Source: Adlercreutzia shanghongiae | GTDB taxonomy: Bacteria > Actinomycetota > Coriobacteriia > Coriobacteriales > Eggerthellaceae | Direction: 5' to 3' | Assembly (NCBI RefSeq): GCF_035830635.1 | Contig: NZ_JAYMFI010000009.1 | Location: forward strand, 186,001 to 250,000 | Length of the DNA: 64,000 nt | Part shown: piece after piece, positions 55,810 to 64,000 of the stretch | How positions within the stretch are numbered: the first letter of the stretch is position 1 | Layout of the letters: the number at the start of each line of letters is the position of its first letter | Position numbers and translations under genes: made by a program | Notes under the pieces: model-generated | Databases searched by the model: none | What the model saw: the letters and a program-made list of their open reading frames with translations, nothing else | What the model was told of the DNA's origin: nothing

Positions 55810-56826
55810 GTGAAGCGGGGAACGACCGATCTGTGCCTTGTGCTCGCGGTAGACAAGCCGAGCGGCATGACCTCCCACGACGTGGTGAATCGCGCCCGCC
55901 GCATCTTCGGCGAGCGCCGCATCGGGCACACGGGCACCTTGGATCCTTTGGCCTCAGGGGTGCTCCCGCTGTGCGTGGGGCCCGCTACGCGGCTCGATCA
56001 GTTCCTCACGGGCCACGACAAATCCTATGTGGTCTCGGTCGTCTTCGGCGCCGCCACCGATACCGACGATTGCGACGGCGAGGTCATCCGCACGGGCGAG
56101 GTGCCCGACGAGGTGTTCGACCCCTTCTTCGCCAGCGTCTTCGTGGCGGGGCTCGTGGGCAAATCCAAGCAGCTGCCGCCGGTGTACTCGGCTATCAAGG
56201 TAGGGGGGACCAAGGCCTGCGACGCCGCCCGCAAGGGGCGCGTGATCGATCTGGCCCCGCGCGATATCGAGGTGTACTCTGCCGAGCTTTTGGGCATTTG
56301 GGGGGCTGACGGTACCGAGCCGGCCCGGTGGGACATCGCGTTTGCGGTGTCGAAGGGCACCTACATCCGCGCGCTGGCCCGCGACATCGGCAACAGTCTG
56401 GGCTGCCCGGCCCATGTGGGGGCGCTGCGCCGCACGAGCGCCGGAGCCGTCGGTCTGGCCGATTGCGTCACCCTGGAGGCTTTGGAAGAGGTGGGAGAGC
56501 GCGCCGCCCTCGACCCGCTCAAGGTGCTGGGCATGCGCTTTATCTATCTCGATGACGAGACCGCGGCACGGGTGCGCAACGGGAATCCCCTTCGCGCCGA
56601 TGCCGTCGAGCTCTTCGAGCGCCGCAGCGCCGATCCGGCGGCGGAACTGTGCGCCTGCACGGCCGGCGTGCGCCCCAGCTGCGAGCCGCCCCGCGACGGG
56701 GAGGTGGTGGCGCTTGTGGCCGCCAATCGCATCGTGGCCTTATACGAGTATCGCAGCGGCAAGAGGCAATTCGCCTCGCGCTGCGTCTTTCCGATAGGAG
56801 TGTCCCGTGGCTGCAGTGATCTTTAG
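55810..56826 (+). CDS. truB: tRNA pseudouridine(55) synthase TruB
   Basis: Converts U55 of tRNA to pseudouridine. A 338-residue protein with motif I KPSGMTSHDVV (16-26) and the catalytic motif GHTGTLDPLASGVLPL, with Asp45 as nucleophile. Further motifs are QLPPVYSAIKVGG and GTYIRALARDIG. The C-terminal part is longer than in the shortest TruB proteins. The GTG at 55810 is 2 bases after nrnA. Its last 20 bases overlap the start of ribF, implying coupled translation. Confidence 0.94.
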   Translation: MKRGTTDLCLVLAVDKPSGMTSHDVVNRARRIFGERRIGHTGTLDPLASGVLPLCVGPATRLDQFLTGHDKSYVVSVVFGAATDTDDCDGEVIRTGEVPDEVFDPFFASVFVAGLVGKSKQLPPVYSAIKVGGTKACDAARKGRVIDLAPRDIEVYSAELLGIWGADGTEPARWDIAFAVSKGTYIRALARDIGNSLGCPAHVGALRRTSAGAVGLADCVTLEALEEVGERAALDPLKVLGMRFIYLDDETAARVRNGNPLRADAVELFERRSADPAAELCACTAGVRPSCEPPRDGEVVALVAANRIVALYEYRSGKRQFASRCVFPIGVSRGCSDL

Positions 56827-57733
56827 AAACGACCCCGCCTTCGAAGACGCGATTCTCGATCGCGCCTCGGTGGCCTTCGGCGTCTTCGACGGCGTGCACG
56901 AAGGGCACCGCTTTATCATCGGCGAGGCGGTCAACACGGCCCGCGAGGAGGAGGTGCCCTCGGCGGTCATCACGTTCGACATCGACCCCGACGAGATATT
57001 CGCCGCCGATCGCTTGAAGAAGCTCATGACCAACGAGACGCGCATCGCCAAGCTCGCCGAGATCGATGTGGATGCGGTGGTGGTGCTCCCGTTCTCCCGC
57101 GAGTTCGCGGCCCAAAGCCCCGAGGATTTTTTGAACGCCTGCTTCGGCAGCGCCGTGCCGAGCCATATCCACATCGGCAGCGACTTCCACTTCGGGCGCA
57201 AGGCCGCCGGCAACGTGGAGAGCCTGCGGGCATGGGGCGCTAAGCGCGGCATGACGGTGCACGGCCACGAGCTTGTGGCCGAAGGCGGCGTGCCGGTGAC
57301 GGCCACGCGCATCCGCGGCCTTTTGAGCGAGGGCAAAGCCCGCGAGGCCGCAAGTCTGCTCGGACGCCCCTATACGCTTGCGGGCACCGTGCGCCCGGGC
57401 CGCGGCGAGGGCCGCGACTTCGGCTTCGCCACGGCGAATTTGGAAGTGCCCCCTCTGCTGCTCGCCATCGGCGAGGGCGTCTACGCCTGCTACGCCGTGG
57501 TGGAAGGCGAGCGCTACAGGGCCGCTGTGAACGTGGGCATTCCCGCCACCTTTGCCGACACGGCCAACCAGAACATCGAGGTGCACATCCTCGATTTCGA
57601 TAAGGATATCTACGGCCAGGCCATCGAGGTCGAGTTCGTGGAGTGGCTGCGGGCCATGCGCGCCTTTGATTCCGCCGACGAGCTCATCGCCACCGTTCAG
57701 GCCAACATCGCCTGGGTGCGTGAGAACCTGTAG
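56807..57733 (+). CDS. ribF: Bifunctional riboflavin kinase / FAD synthetase RibF
   Basis: A 308-residue enzyme that phosphorylates riboflavin to FMN and adenylates FMN to FAD. The FAD synthetase domain opens with FGVFDGVHEGH (a variant of GNFDGVHxGH) and has the ISxTRIR-like motif VTATRIRGLL near 164-173. The riboflavin kinase domain follows (GRPYTLAGTVRPGRGEGRDFG, ANLEVPP, and a C-terminal FVEWLRAMRAF). The GTG at 56807 has ATAGGAG upstream and lies inside the truB 3' end. It supplies flavins for the flavoproteins of this genome. Confidence 0.93.
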   Translation: MAAVIFRNDPAFEDAILDRASVAFGVFDGVHEGHRFIIGEAVNTAREEEVPSAVITFDIDPDEIFAADRLKKLMTNETRIAKLAEIDVDAVVVLPFSREFAAQSPEDFLNACFGSAVPSHIHIGSDFHFGRKAAGNVESLRAWGAKRGMTVHGHELVAEGGVPVTATRIRGLLSEGKAREAASLLGRPYTLAGTVRPGRGEGRDFGFATANLEVPPLLLAIGEGVYACYAVVEGERYRAAVNVGIPATFADTANQNIEVHILDFDKDIYGQAIEVEFVEWLRAMRAFDSADELIATVQANIAWVRENL

Positions 57734-57738
57734 AGCGC

Positions 57739-59673
57739 TTACGCCTCGCGAAACGCCGAATCCTGGTTGAAGAGGTTGTCGTACTGGACGATCCTATAGG
57801 ATTTTAGGGCCTCCTGGGCCTTTTCCTGGGCCTCGCTTGCCGTCTCTTCTCCGAACCAGTGCCACAGCCCCTCGGCGTCCCGATAGCCGTTCAGGTTCAC
57901 CGCGGGCACCATCTGGCGCAGCGAGGTCATGTAGCGCGAATGGGTCGTGGAGGGAAGCCCCGCCGCGTCGACGAGCAGGCTCGCGAGAAAGTTCAGGCTC
58001 GTGACCGAGGCGTCGCCGATTTCCGTCAGCCGCGTCGGGGCATCCTCGGCGCGGGCGGCGGCATTGGCCCAGATGAAGTAGGGCGTTCGGTAGCGCGTCT
58101 GCACCTCTTCCAGCTCGGCGCTCTCCACCGAAGTGCCGTAGGTGGCCTCGAAGAGCCAGTCGGCGAAACCGGGCTGGTGGTCGCCGAAGAACACGACGAT
58201 AGTGGGCTCCTCGCGCGCGTTCAGCTCGTCGATGAGCCAGCGCAGATCCTCGTCGGAGCGCTTTATCGCTGCGAGGAACTCGTCCACCTCGGGATTCACC
58301 ACGGTATCGGAATCAAGTCGCACGGCATCTTCTGCGGGCACGAGTCCCGTGTCGTAGCCGCCGTGGTTCTGAATGGTGACATCGAAGATGAACTGCGGGC
58401 CGTCGTTCTCGTCGATCTTTTGAAGCGCCCGCTCGTAGGTGGCCTTGTCCGTGGTCAGGTCGCGGAACGTGTCAGCGTCCTCCATAGTGGTGATGTCGTC
58501 GAAGGTTTCGAAGCCGAGCTGCCCGTAGATGCGGTCGCGGCGCCAGTTGGCGGCCTCGGCCGGGTGGATGGCGTGGGTGCCGTAGCCCAGGTTGCGGAAG
58601 TAGGACGCCAGGTTGTCCACGCCTTCCAAATCGTAGAGCACGTAGGGGTACACGCCGCCGCCCATGTTGCCCATGGAGGCGCCGGTGAGGAACTCGAACT
58701 CGCTGTTGCAGGTGCCCCCGCCCATGGCCGAGACGTACACGTCGCCGGAAGCGAGAGCGTCGGCGGCCACCTCGCGGAAGAACGTCGGCGCCGCGTTGCT
58801 GTTCTCAAGGCCGGGGTATTCCGAGAGATCGGAGAAGGTCTCGTTCATGATGGCGATGACGTTGGGACCGTCGAAGGGCTCGGCCGGAGGCGCCTGCTCG
58901 GGCGTGGAACTTGCGGCGTCTTGCGCGCCGGCCTCGTCGGAAGCCTGAATGAGCTCGGGACCGGGACGGTTGAAGGGCCCGAGGATGGCGTCGAGGCTCT
59001 CGGGCGAGTAGCCGTCGGGCTCGGTGGGCGTGAGCTCCTGGGCGCGAGAGAGGAAGCACAGCGCCGTCCCCTGGGTCCCGTAGGAGCCGCGCACGTCCCA
59101 GACGTCCACGGTGACATCGCACTCCTCCTTGATGTCCACGTTGCTAAACTGCATGACGCCAAGGCAGGCGAGCAGCAGCGCCGCCGTACAGTTCGCGGCA
59201 ACGTCCCATCCTGCAAGGGGTCGCTTGGGGCAGAGCTTCGCCAGAGCGACGCAGAAGCCGGCGAACAGGGCTGCGCAGAAGATAAGCTGCCCGGTAACGA
59301 ACAGGCTGTAGCCTCCGGCCACCGAGGCCGCCGTGTTCAGCGCGAACAGGTCGGCCGGCACGATGGGCTGCCCCTTGAAGGTGATGATGAAGAAATTAGC
59401 CGTACCCGCGAGAAGGCAGGTGCCTGCGAAAATCGCGAGCGAGATGCGCGTGCGCTGGCCGGCGAAGTAGAAGATCGCGCAGCCGAGCCCGAGGATGAGC
59501 AGGTTGGCTACGACATAGCTTCCCGGAATGGCGAAGACCTCGGGATTCCAGGGCAGCTCGAGCAGCAGAAAGCCGATGAGCACCGTAGCGACAAAGAACG
59601 CTGCTCGTTTGAGGACATCAGATGCGCCGGGCCCTTCCTGCTTCTTCAGATTGTTGTTTTGGCCGTCAATCAA
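57739..59673 (-). CDS. LTA synthase-like membrane sulfatase (phosphoglycerol transferase family)
   Basis: A 644-residue protein. Five hydrophobic segments are in the first ~190 residues, followed by an extracellular sulfatase-fold domain. The nucleophile motif is MNETFSDLSEY with Thr as catalytic residue, as in LtaS. Later metal and substrate motifs are GGGTCNSEFEFLTG, HPAEAANWRRD, NHGGYD and FFGDHQPG. Such enzymes transfer glycerol-phosphate or related groups to cell-surface glycolipids or glycans. The start is called at a TTG (59673) because GGGAGG lies 8-13 bases before it; the longer open frame to 59919 has no ribosome-binding site and no family similarity. Convergent with ribF, 5 bases apart. 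Confidence 0.87.
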   Translation of the reverse strand: MIDGQNNNLKKQEGPGASDVLKRAAFFVATVLIGFLLLELPWNPEVFAIPGSYVVANLLILGLGCAIFYFAGQRTRISLAIFAGTCLLAGTANFFIITFKGQPIVPADLFALNTAASVAGGYSLFVTGQLIFCAALFAGFCVALAKLCPKRPLAGWDVAANCTAALLLACLGVMQFSNVDIKEECDVTVDVWDVRGSYGTQGTALCFLSRAQELTPTEPDGYSPESLDAILGPFNRPGPELIQASDEAGAQDAASSTPEQAPPAEPFDGPNVIAIMNETFSDLSEYPGLENSNAAPTFFREVAADALASGDVYVSAMGGGTCNSEFEFLTGASMGNMGGGVYPYVLYDLEGVDNLASYFRNLGYGTHAIHPAEAANWRRDRIYGQLGFETFDDITTMEDADTFRDLTTDKATYERALQKIDENDGPQFIFDVTIQNHGGYDTGLVPAEDAVRLDSDTVVNPEVDEFLAAIKRSDEDLRWLIDELNAREEPTIVVFFGDHQPGFADWLFEATYGTSVESAELEEVQTRYRTPYFIWANAAARAEDAPTRLTEIGDASVTSLNFLASLLVDAAGLPSTTHSRYMTSLRQMVPAVNLNGYRDAEGLWHWFGEETASEAQEKAQEALKSYRIVQYDNLFNQDSAFREA

Positions 59674-60069
59674 GTTAACCCTCCCGTTTTGTGCAGCTTT
59701 ACAAATTAGCACGACAACGGGCCGTCGGTGTCGTCTCAGTGCAAATACCCCGCCTTTACGCGGGAAATCTTCATTTGAAGGAGCGCACGGCGGGCGGAGC
59801 GCGGCGGGGAAGACGCTATGAGCGGGATGTGTCGGACGGGGTGCAGGGACGTGCTCCGTCAAGTTTTCCGGGAAAAATTGCACAAATAAGCGAGTTGTTA
59901 GACATACCCGTTTGCTCACAGTGTCCGATAGGGGGCATTTTGCGCCAAATTTAACGAGATAAGTAAAATACTACGGCATGAGCTGCTGTGGCGAAGAAGC
60001 GAACTGCAAACAACTCGCGTTTCTTGCGAAAAATGGGAGGGAAAAACGCAGGGCGGGTATACTGGGCTT
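59674..60069. other. Divergent region between the LTA synthase-like gene and uvrC
   Basis: A 396-bp region, AT-rich from about 59870 to 59975. No certain gene. A possible 31-codon leader frame (59978-60073) overlaps the uvrC start. A TATACT lies at 60058-60063, only 6 bases before the uvrC ATG. GGGAGGG at about 60035-60041 is too far from that ATG for a normal Shine-Dalgarno. Confidence 0.45.
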
Positions 60070-60073
60070 ATGA
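59978..60073 (+). CDS. Possible 31-residue leader peptide overlapping the uvrC start
   Basis: ATG 59978 to TGA 60073 encodes a Cys-containing peptide beginning MSCCGEEANCKQ. Its TGA overlaps the uvrC ATG (ATGA). Such an overlap could couple translation of uvrC, which lacks its own Shine-Dalgarno. No good ribosome-binding site precedes the small frame itself, so it may be chance. Confidence 0.22.
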   Translation: MSCCGEEANCKQLAFLAKNGREKRRAGILGL

Positions 60074-62352
60074 ACGAAGACGAGAAACTCTGGAAAAACG
60101 CCTATCCCGACGCCTTGGAGCGCGAGGGCCGTATGCGCCCGTCGCTGGAGCGCGCCGTGCGGGAGCACGGCGCAGGAGCCAGCTTCGATTCCGCCGAGCA
60201 GGCCGAGGCCGACTCTTCCGAGGAGGTCGAAGTCGACCCTGCCGAGGAGGTCGAAGCCAATTCCGCCGGAGAAGTCGAAGTCGACCCTGTCGAGCAGGCC
60301 GAGGCTGATTTCGCCGAGCGGGTCGAGCTCGATTCTGCTGGGGTGACTGAGGCTGATTTCGCCGAGCAGGGCGAGGCCGAGGTGGAGGCGGTTTGTTCCT
60401 CTGGTCGCGAGGAAACCCAGCAGCAGAAGATCGCCCGCATTAAGCGGGAGCTGGAGGCGGTGCCCACCGAGCCCGGCGTGTATTTGTGGAAGGATGCGGC
60501 CGGCGAGGTCATCTACGTGGGCAAGGCCAAGCAGCTGCGGGCTCGCATGCGCCAGTACGTGAACTTCTCCGACGATCGCGCGAAGATTCCGCTTCTCGTG
60601 GAGGCCATCGACTCGTTCGACTACATCGTCGTGGACAACGAGCACGAAGCGCTCGTGCTGGAGAAGAACCTCATCAACCAGTACAGCCCGTTTTTCAATG
60701 CGGACTTCAAAGACAACAAGAGCTATCCCTTTATCGCGCTCACCAAAGGCGATGCGTTCCCGGCCATCAAGTACACTCGTGAGAAGCACCGCGCCGACAC
60801 GAAGTACTTCGGGCCCTTCACCGACGCCCGGGCTGCCCGCGAGATGATCGATATCGCGCGCCGGGTGGTTCCCTTGTGCGCCGCCTCCTGCGCCGATTGG
60901 CGCGGCCTTTCGCGCGCCCTGGAAAAGGACCCCCTCGCCTTCATGAAGCGCGAGAGCCGCCCGTGCTTCGACTGCCATGTGGGCATCGGCCCCGGCGCCT
61001 GCTGCGGGCAGATAACTCCCGAGGACTACGCGGTGAATGTGCGGCGCATCGAGCGCTTCCTTGCCGGCAACCACCGGGAGTTCATCGACGAGCTTTCCGA
61101 GGAGATGGCCGAGGCCGCCGCCGAGCTCGACTTCGAGCGCGCCGGGCGCCTCAAAGGCCGCATCGACACCATCAATTCGCTCGCCGACAAGCAGCACGCC
61201 GTGTCCTCGCGCAACCTGAACGCCGATGTGGTGGGTTTCTTCCGCGAGGAGACCGTGGCCGGCGTGCAGGTGCTCGTTATCCGCGAGGGGCGCATCGTGA
61301 ACTCGAACGATTTCGTGTTGAACCGCGGCACCGACGTTCCCGACCAGGACCTTCTGCGCAACTTCCTCATGCGCTACTACGACAACACCACCTCCATCCC
61401 CCACGAGGTCATCGTGCGCGTTTTGCCCGAAGACGCCGAGGCCATGGGGGAGTGGCTCACCGAGAAGCTGGAGAGCGTCCACGGGGCTAAGGTGCGCTTC
61501 ACCGAGCCACAGCGCGGCGAGAAGGCCGATCTGGTGGCCATGGCCGAGACCAACGCCCGCCACGCGCTCATGCGCTACAAGGTGCGCACGAACTACGACG
61601 ACAAGCGCATCAACAACGCGCTTCTGCAGCTGGAAAGCGCGCTGGCCCTAGACGCGCCGCCCATGCGCATCGAGTGCTTCGACATCTCCACCATCCACGG
61701 CTCCTACACCGTGGCCTCCATGGTGGTGTTCACCGGCGGCAAGCCGGACAAGAACCAGTACCGGCGCTTCAAGATAAAGACGCCGCTCGACGAGGCCAAC
61801 GACTTTCTGAGCATGCAGGAGGTGATGCGGCGCCGCTATGCCCCCGAGCGCATGGCCGACGCGCGCTTCGGCTCAAAGCCCGATCTCATCATCTTGGACG
61901 GCGGCAAACCGCAGCTCTCGGCGGCCTTGGACATGTTCGAGGAAATGGGCGTGCGTGACATCGCCATCTGTGGCTTGGCCAAGCGCGATGAGGAGCTGTT
62001 CGTGCCCTGGCAGGACACGGGCCCGGTGGTGCTGCCGAGCGGCTCGGCGTCGCTGTATCTGGTGAAGCAGGTGCGCGACGAGGCCCACCGGTTCGCCATC
62101 ACGTTCCACCGCGAGCTGCGCGGCAAGGGCATGACGGCCTCAATCCTGGACGATGTGGCGGGTCTGGGGCCCGTGCGCAAGAAGGCGCTTTTGAAGCACT
62201 TCAAGTCCTTCAAGCATTTGAAGAGCGCGAGCTTGGATGAGATCAAGGAGGCAAAGGTCGTTCCCGAAGAAGTAGCCGAGGAGCTCGTAGCCGTCCTCGC
62301 GCAGTATAATGAGACCAAGACCGAAACAGAGGAGAGCCTCAATGAGCGATGA
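60070..62352 (+). CDS. uvrC: Excinuclease ABC subunit C (UvrC) with acidic repeat-bearing N-terminal extension
   Basis: A 760-residue nucleotide-excision-repair nuclease. The core begins near residue 130: GIY-YIG nuclease (VPTEPGVYLWKDAAGEVIYVGK), a Cys-rich region (CAASC, CFDCHVGIGPGACCG), a UVR motif, an RNase H-like second nuclease (IECFDISTIHGSY, LIILDGGKPQL) and C-terminal HhH. The first ~130 residues are extra: a basic/acidic head, then eight 8-residue acidic repeats (consensus E-x-V/A-E-x-D-x-A) at residues 43-106. ATG 60070 has no adjacent Shine-Dalgarno. A TATACT six bases upstream would give a leaderless message, or translation may couple to an overlapping leader frame. Confidence 0.93.
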   Translation: MNEDEKLWKNAYPDALEREGRMRPSLERAVREHGAGASFDSAEQAEADSSEEVEVDPAEEVEANSAGEVEVDPVEQAEADFAERVELDSAGVTEADFAEQGEAEVEAVCSSGREETQQQKIARIKRELEAVPTEPGVYLWKDAAGEVIYVGKAKQLRARMRQYVNFSDDRAKIPLLVEAIDSFDYIVVDNEHEALVLEKNLINQYSPFFNADFKDNKSYPFIALTKGDAFPAIKYTREKHRADTKYFGPFTDARAAREMIDIARRVVPLCAASCADWRGLSRALEKDPLAFMKRESRPCFDCHVGIGPGACCGQITPEDYAVNVRRIERFLAGNHREFIDELSEEMAEAAAELDFERAGRLKGRIDTINSLADKQHAVSSRNLNADVVGFFREETVAGVQVLVIREGRIVNSNDFVLNRGTDVPDQDLLRNFLMRYYDNTTSIPHEVIVRVLPEDAEAMGEWLTEKLESVHGAKVRFTEPQRGEKADLVAMAETNARHALMRYKVRTNYDDKRINNALLQLESALALDAPPMRIECFDISTIHGSYTVASMVVFTGGKPDKNQYRRFKIKTPLDEANDFLSMQEVMRRRYAPERMADARFGSKPDLIILDGGKPQLSAALDMFEEMGVRDIAICGLAKRDEELFVPWQDTGPVVLPSGSASLYLVKQVRDEAHRFAITFHRELRGKGMTASILDDVAGLGPVRKKALLKHFKSFKHLKSASLDEIKEAKVVPEEVAEELVAVLAQYNETKTETEESLNER
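60196..60387 (+). repeat. Eight tandem 24-bp repeats coding the acidic linker of UvrC
   Basis: Units of 24 bp start at 60196, 60220, 60244, 60268, 60292, 60316, 60340 and 60364. Encoded units include EQAEADSS, EEVEVDPA, EEVEANSA, GEVEVDPV, EQAEADFA and ERVELDSA. The frame is kept throughout; copy number may vary between strains. Confidence 0.8.
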
Positions 62353-63313
62353 GACCCAAGAGATGGAATCGATGCCGGACTTCGTCATTGTGACGGGCAT
62401 GTCCGGTGCCGGGCGCACCGAGGCCATGCATGTGTTCGAGGATCTGGGCTACTACTGCGTGGACAACCTGCCCTCGAGCCTGCTCGGCGAGCTGGTGCGC
62501 GTGAACGAGGACACCGAGCACGAGGGCGGGCGGCGCCGTCTGGCCGTGGTCTGCGACTCGCGCAACGGCGACTTCTTCGGCGATTTGGAGGCGGAGCTCT
62601 CCGCCATGGCCGAGGCTGGCATCTCCTATAAGACGCTGTTTCTGGACGCGGCCGACGACAAGCTCATCGCCCGCTACAAGTCGAGCCGCCGCCGCCATCC
62701 GCTGTGCACCGACGGCACCACCATCTGGCAGGGCATCCAGCGCGAGCGCCATATGCTCATGGGGCTGCGCGATCGGGCCGACTACGTCATCGATACCACC
62801 GACATGCTGCCGCAGAAGCTGCGCAGCACCATCCGCGGCCTGTTCTCGTCGGGCAGCGAGCGCAAGGGCCTGGCCGTCACCGTGTACTCCTTCGGCTTCA
62901 AGCACGGTGCGCCCTACGACGCCGATCTCGTCATGGACGTGCGTTTTTTGCCGAACCCCTACTACGACCCCGAGCTGCGGCCGCTGACGGGCCTCGATGC
63001 CCCGGTGCGCGACTTTGTGCGCATGCGCGAGGAGACCATCGAGTTCGAGCAGAAGTGGCACGATCTGCTCGACGTCGTCATGCCGGGGTATGTGGCCGAG
63101 GGCAAGCAGCAGCTCGCCATCGGCGTGGGCTGCACCGGCGGCCAGCACCGCTCGGTGGCCCTCGCCGAGGCCACGGGCGATTACCTGAAATCGAAGGGCT
63201 ACCGCGTGAGTGTGGCCCATCGCGATTTGCGCCTGGCCGAGCGCGGGCACGATGTGCGGCGCGAGAGCGACAACGTGCTGGACGAGCGCGCCAGCGGCGG
63301 GAAGGACGCCTAG
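62342..63313 (+). CDS. rapZ: RapZ/YvcJ family nucleotide-binding protein
   Basis: A 323-residue P-loop protein. The Walker A-type loop VTGMSGAGRTEAM at about 15-27 has Arg where Lys is usual, as is common in actinobacterial members. LGYYCVDNLP and the C-terminal RapZ signature GCTGGQHRSVALAE (about 262-275) are present. In E. coli RapZ controls GlmZ RNA decay; in Gram-positives the YvcJ role is less clear. ATG 62342 overlaps the uvrC 3' end and has GAGGAG 8 bases upstream. The uvrC-rapZ-yvcK order is the classical actinobacterial/Firmicute arrangement, usually followed by whiA. Confidence 0.94.
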   Translation: MSDETQEMESMPDFVIVTGMSGAGRTEAMHVFEDLGYYCVDNLPSSLLGELVRVNEDTEHEGGRRRLAVVCDSRNGDFFGDLEAELSAMAEAGISYKTLFLDAADDKLIARYKSSRRRHPLCTDGTTIWQGIQRERHMLMGLRDRADYVIDTTDMLPQKLRSTIRGLFSSGSERKGLAVTVYSFGFKHGAPYDADLVMDVRFLPNPYYDPELRPLTGLDAPVRDFVRMREETIEFEQKWHDLLDVVMPGYVAEGKQQLAIGVGCTGGQHRSVALAEATGDYLKSKGYRVSVAHRDLRLAERGHDVRRESDNVLDERASGGKDA

Positions 63314-64000
63314 GTGGCCGGCCCCAAGAGGAGCGCCGAGGCGTTCCGCGTCGATCCGGCGGCCACGGCCGCCTTCTCGGCGCTGCGCAGCGCGCTTCCG
63401 AACTTGCGAAAGCTCGACGAGGACGACAAGGCCTTAAAGGCCGTGGTCATCGGCGGCGGCACCGGCGCGCCGGTATCCATCCGCACTCTGCTTTCCCTGG
63501 GCGTGCAGACCAGCGCCGTGGTGGCCATGGCCGACGACGGCGGCAGCACGGGCGTTTTGCGCGAGGAGGCCGATGTGACGCCCCCCGGCGACATCCGCAA
63601 GTGCCTCGTGGCCTTCGCGAAGGACCCGGCCGACCCGCTCGTGCGGGCGCTCAAGTACCGTTTCGCCGTGGCCCGCGACCACGCTCTTGGCAATCTGCTT
63701 CTGGCCGCGCTCGAAGATGCGACGGGCTCGTTCCCCGAGGCCATCGCCATCTGCGAGAAGCTTGTCGACGCCCAGGGGCATGTGTATCCCTCGACGCTCG
63801 ACCATGTGATTTTGTCGGCCCAGACCCAAGACGGCCGCATCCTTGACGGCCAGGCCGTGGCCTGCCATTCGAAGACGGCGCTCGCGAAGGTGTGGCTTTC
63901 TGCCGAGGACGGCAGGGCGCCGTGCCCCTTCGAGCCGGCCCTGGCGGCCATTCGCGAGGCCGACCTCATCGTGCTCGGTCCGGGGTCGCTCTTTACCTCC
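63314..64000 (+). CDS. yvcK: YvcK/gluconeogenesis factor family protein (CofD-like), partial at window end
   Basis: The reading frame opens at GTG 63314, directly after the rapZ stop, and runs off the window after 229 codons. After a ~40-residue lead it shows the family motifs VVIGGGTGAPVSIRTLL, MADDGGSTGVLRE and PPGDIRKCLVAFA, then DHALGNLLLAAL and LIVLGPGSLFTS at the edge. YvcK binds UDP-sugars and is needed for growth on gluconeogenic carbon and for cell-wall homeostasis. About 100 C-terminal residues should lie beyond the window, probably followed by whiA. Confidence 0.93.
   Translation, partial: MAGPKRSAEAFRVDPAATAAFSALRSALPNLRKLDEDDKALKAVVIGGGTGAPVSIRTLLSLGVQTSAVVAMADDGGSTGVLREEADVTPPGDIRKCLVAFAKDPADPLVRALKYRFAVARDHALGNLLLAALEDATGSFPEAIAICEKLVDAQGHVYPSTLDHVILSAQTQDGRILDGQAVACHSKTALAKVWLSAEDGRAPCPFEPALAAIREADLIVLGPGSLFTS

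Noticed and set aside
59895..59910. TTAGACATA near 59898 resembles half of the palindromic operator
   Set aside because: No second half-site follows at the right distance, so it is a chance partial match.
59674..59919. N-terminal extension of the LTA synthase-like protein to an ATG at 59919
   Set aside because: The extra 82 residues contain no hydrophobic start, have no ribosome-binding site and lie in AT-rich promoter-like DNA. The TTG at 59673 has GGGAGG at proper spacing.
60196..60387. 24-bp tandem repeats considered as a CRISPR array
   Set aside because: Repeats are directly adjacent without spacers, imperfect and in frame within uvrC.

Overview
The window is GC-rich, densely coding DNA from an actinobacterium, most likely class Coriobacteriia, family Eggerthellaceae (the gut anaerobes around Eggerthella, Gordonibacter, Adlercreutzia and Slackia). 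The reasons are five separate DMSO-reductase-family molybdopterin catalytic subunits in 37 kb, a LuxR regulator with a multi-span membrane domain next to one of them, and a high-GC housekeeping block (rimP-nusA-ylxR-infB-rbfA-nrnA-truB-ribF, uvrC-rapZ-yvcK). This assignment is inferred from gene content; no rRNA or tRNA gene is present. I saw no CRISPR array and no insertion sequence.

Layout. 1-2.4 kb: end of a cupin regulator, an acyl-CoA ligase and coaD. 2.7-4.6 kb: an exported Tat flavoprotein reductase with a covalent-FMN domain. 4.8-9.2 kb: a three-gene metalloid-methylation-like operon. It encodes an ArsM homologue that has lost the arsenic-binding cysteines, a CobW-type GTPase and an ArsM-ArsS fusion. 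9.2-17.5 kb: a LysR regulator divergent from a soluble molybdoenzyme with Fe-S subunit and GntP-type permease, then a small zinc-ribbon protein with a Gly-Ala-Pro tail and an NCS1 permease. 17.6-19.6 kb: a lower-GC island with an AAA/DUF4143-type ATPase and a decayed relative. 19.5-33.6 kb: a PadR regulator and flavin reductase on the minus strand, divergent from a ten-gene operon. That operon holds two molybdopterin subunits, a four-cluster ferredoxin subunit, an NrfD membrane subunit, two CCG-domain (HdrB/HdrD-like) proteins, a DUF2064/TIGR04282-type transferase, a radical SAM enzyme, a ferredoxin-DUF169 fusion and a GNAT. 34-35 kb: an MFS transporter. 35.2-48 kb: a LuxR regulator and two soluble molybdoenzyme units, each with a ~111-residue two-cluster Fe-S protein and an MFS-type carrier. 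Between them lies a trigger-factor-like chaperone with three tiny zinc-ribbon proteins. 48-64 kb: a PhnP-like hydrolase, the nusA-infB translation operon, an LTA-synthase-like sulfatase and uvrC-rapZ-yvcK (the last gene runs off the end).

The most interesting signal is a shared near-palindromic operator. Its core is GAC-N3-RTCAAA inside a 25-bp site. It lies upstream of the ArsM-like operon (where it overlaps a good -35/-10 promoter), the padR gene, the ten-gene molybdoenzyme operon and the MFS transporter. Together with the ArsM-ArsS fusion and the TIGR04282-type transferase, whose family is named for association with ArsS-type radical SAM proteins, this suggests one PadR-controlled regulon. 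It may join organometalloid chemistry to a membrane-bound molybdoenzyme and Hdr-like electron-transfer system. The second candidate system is a trigger-factor-like chaperone plus zinc-ribbon module (two of the ribbons with identical N-terminal MCFRPA and C-terminal PGAPKPP motifs) that travels with the soluble molybdoenzyme operons. Both proposals are inferences from sequence and context.
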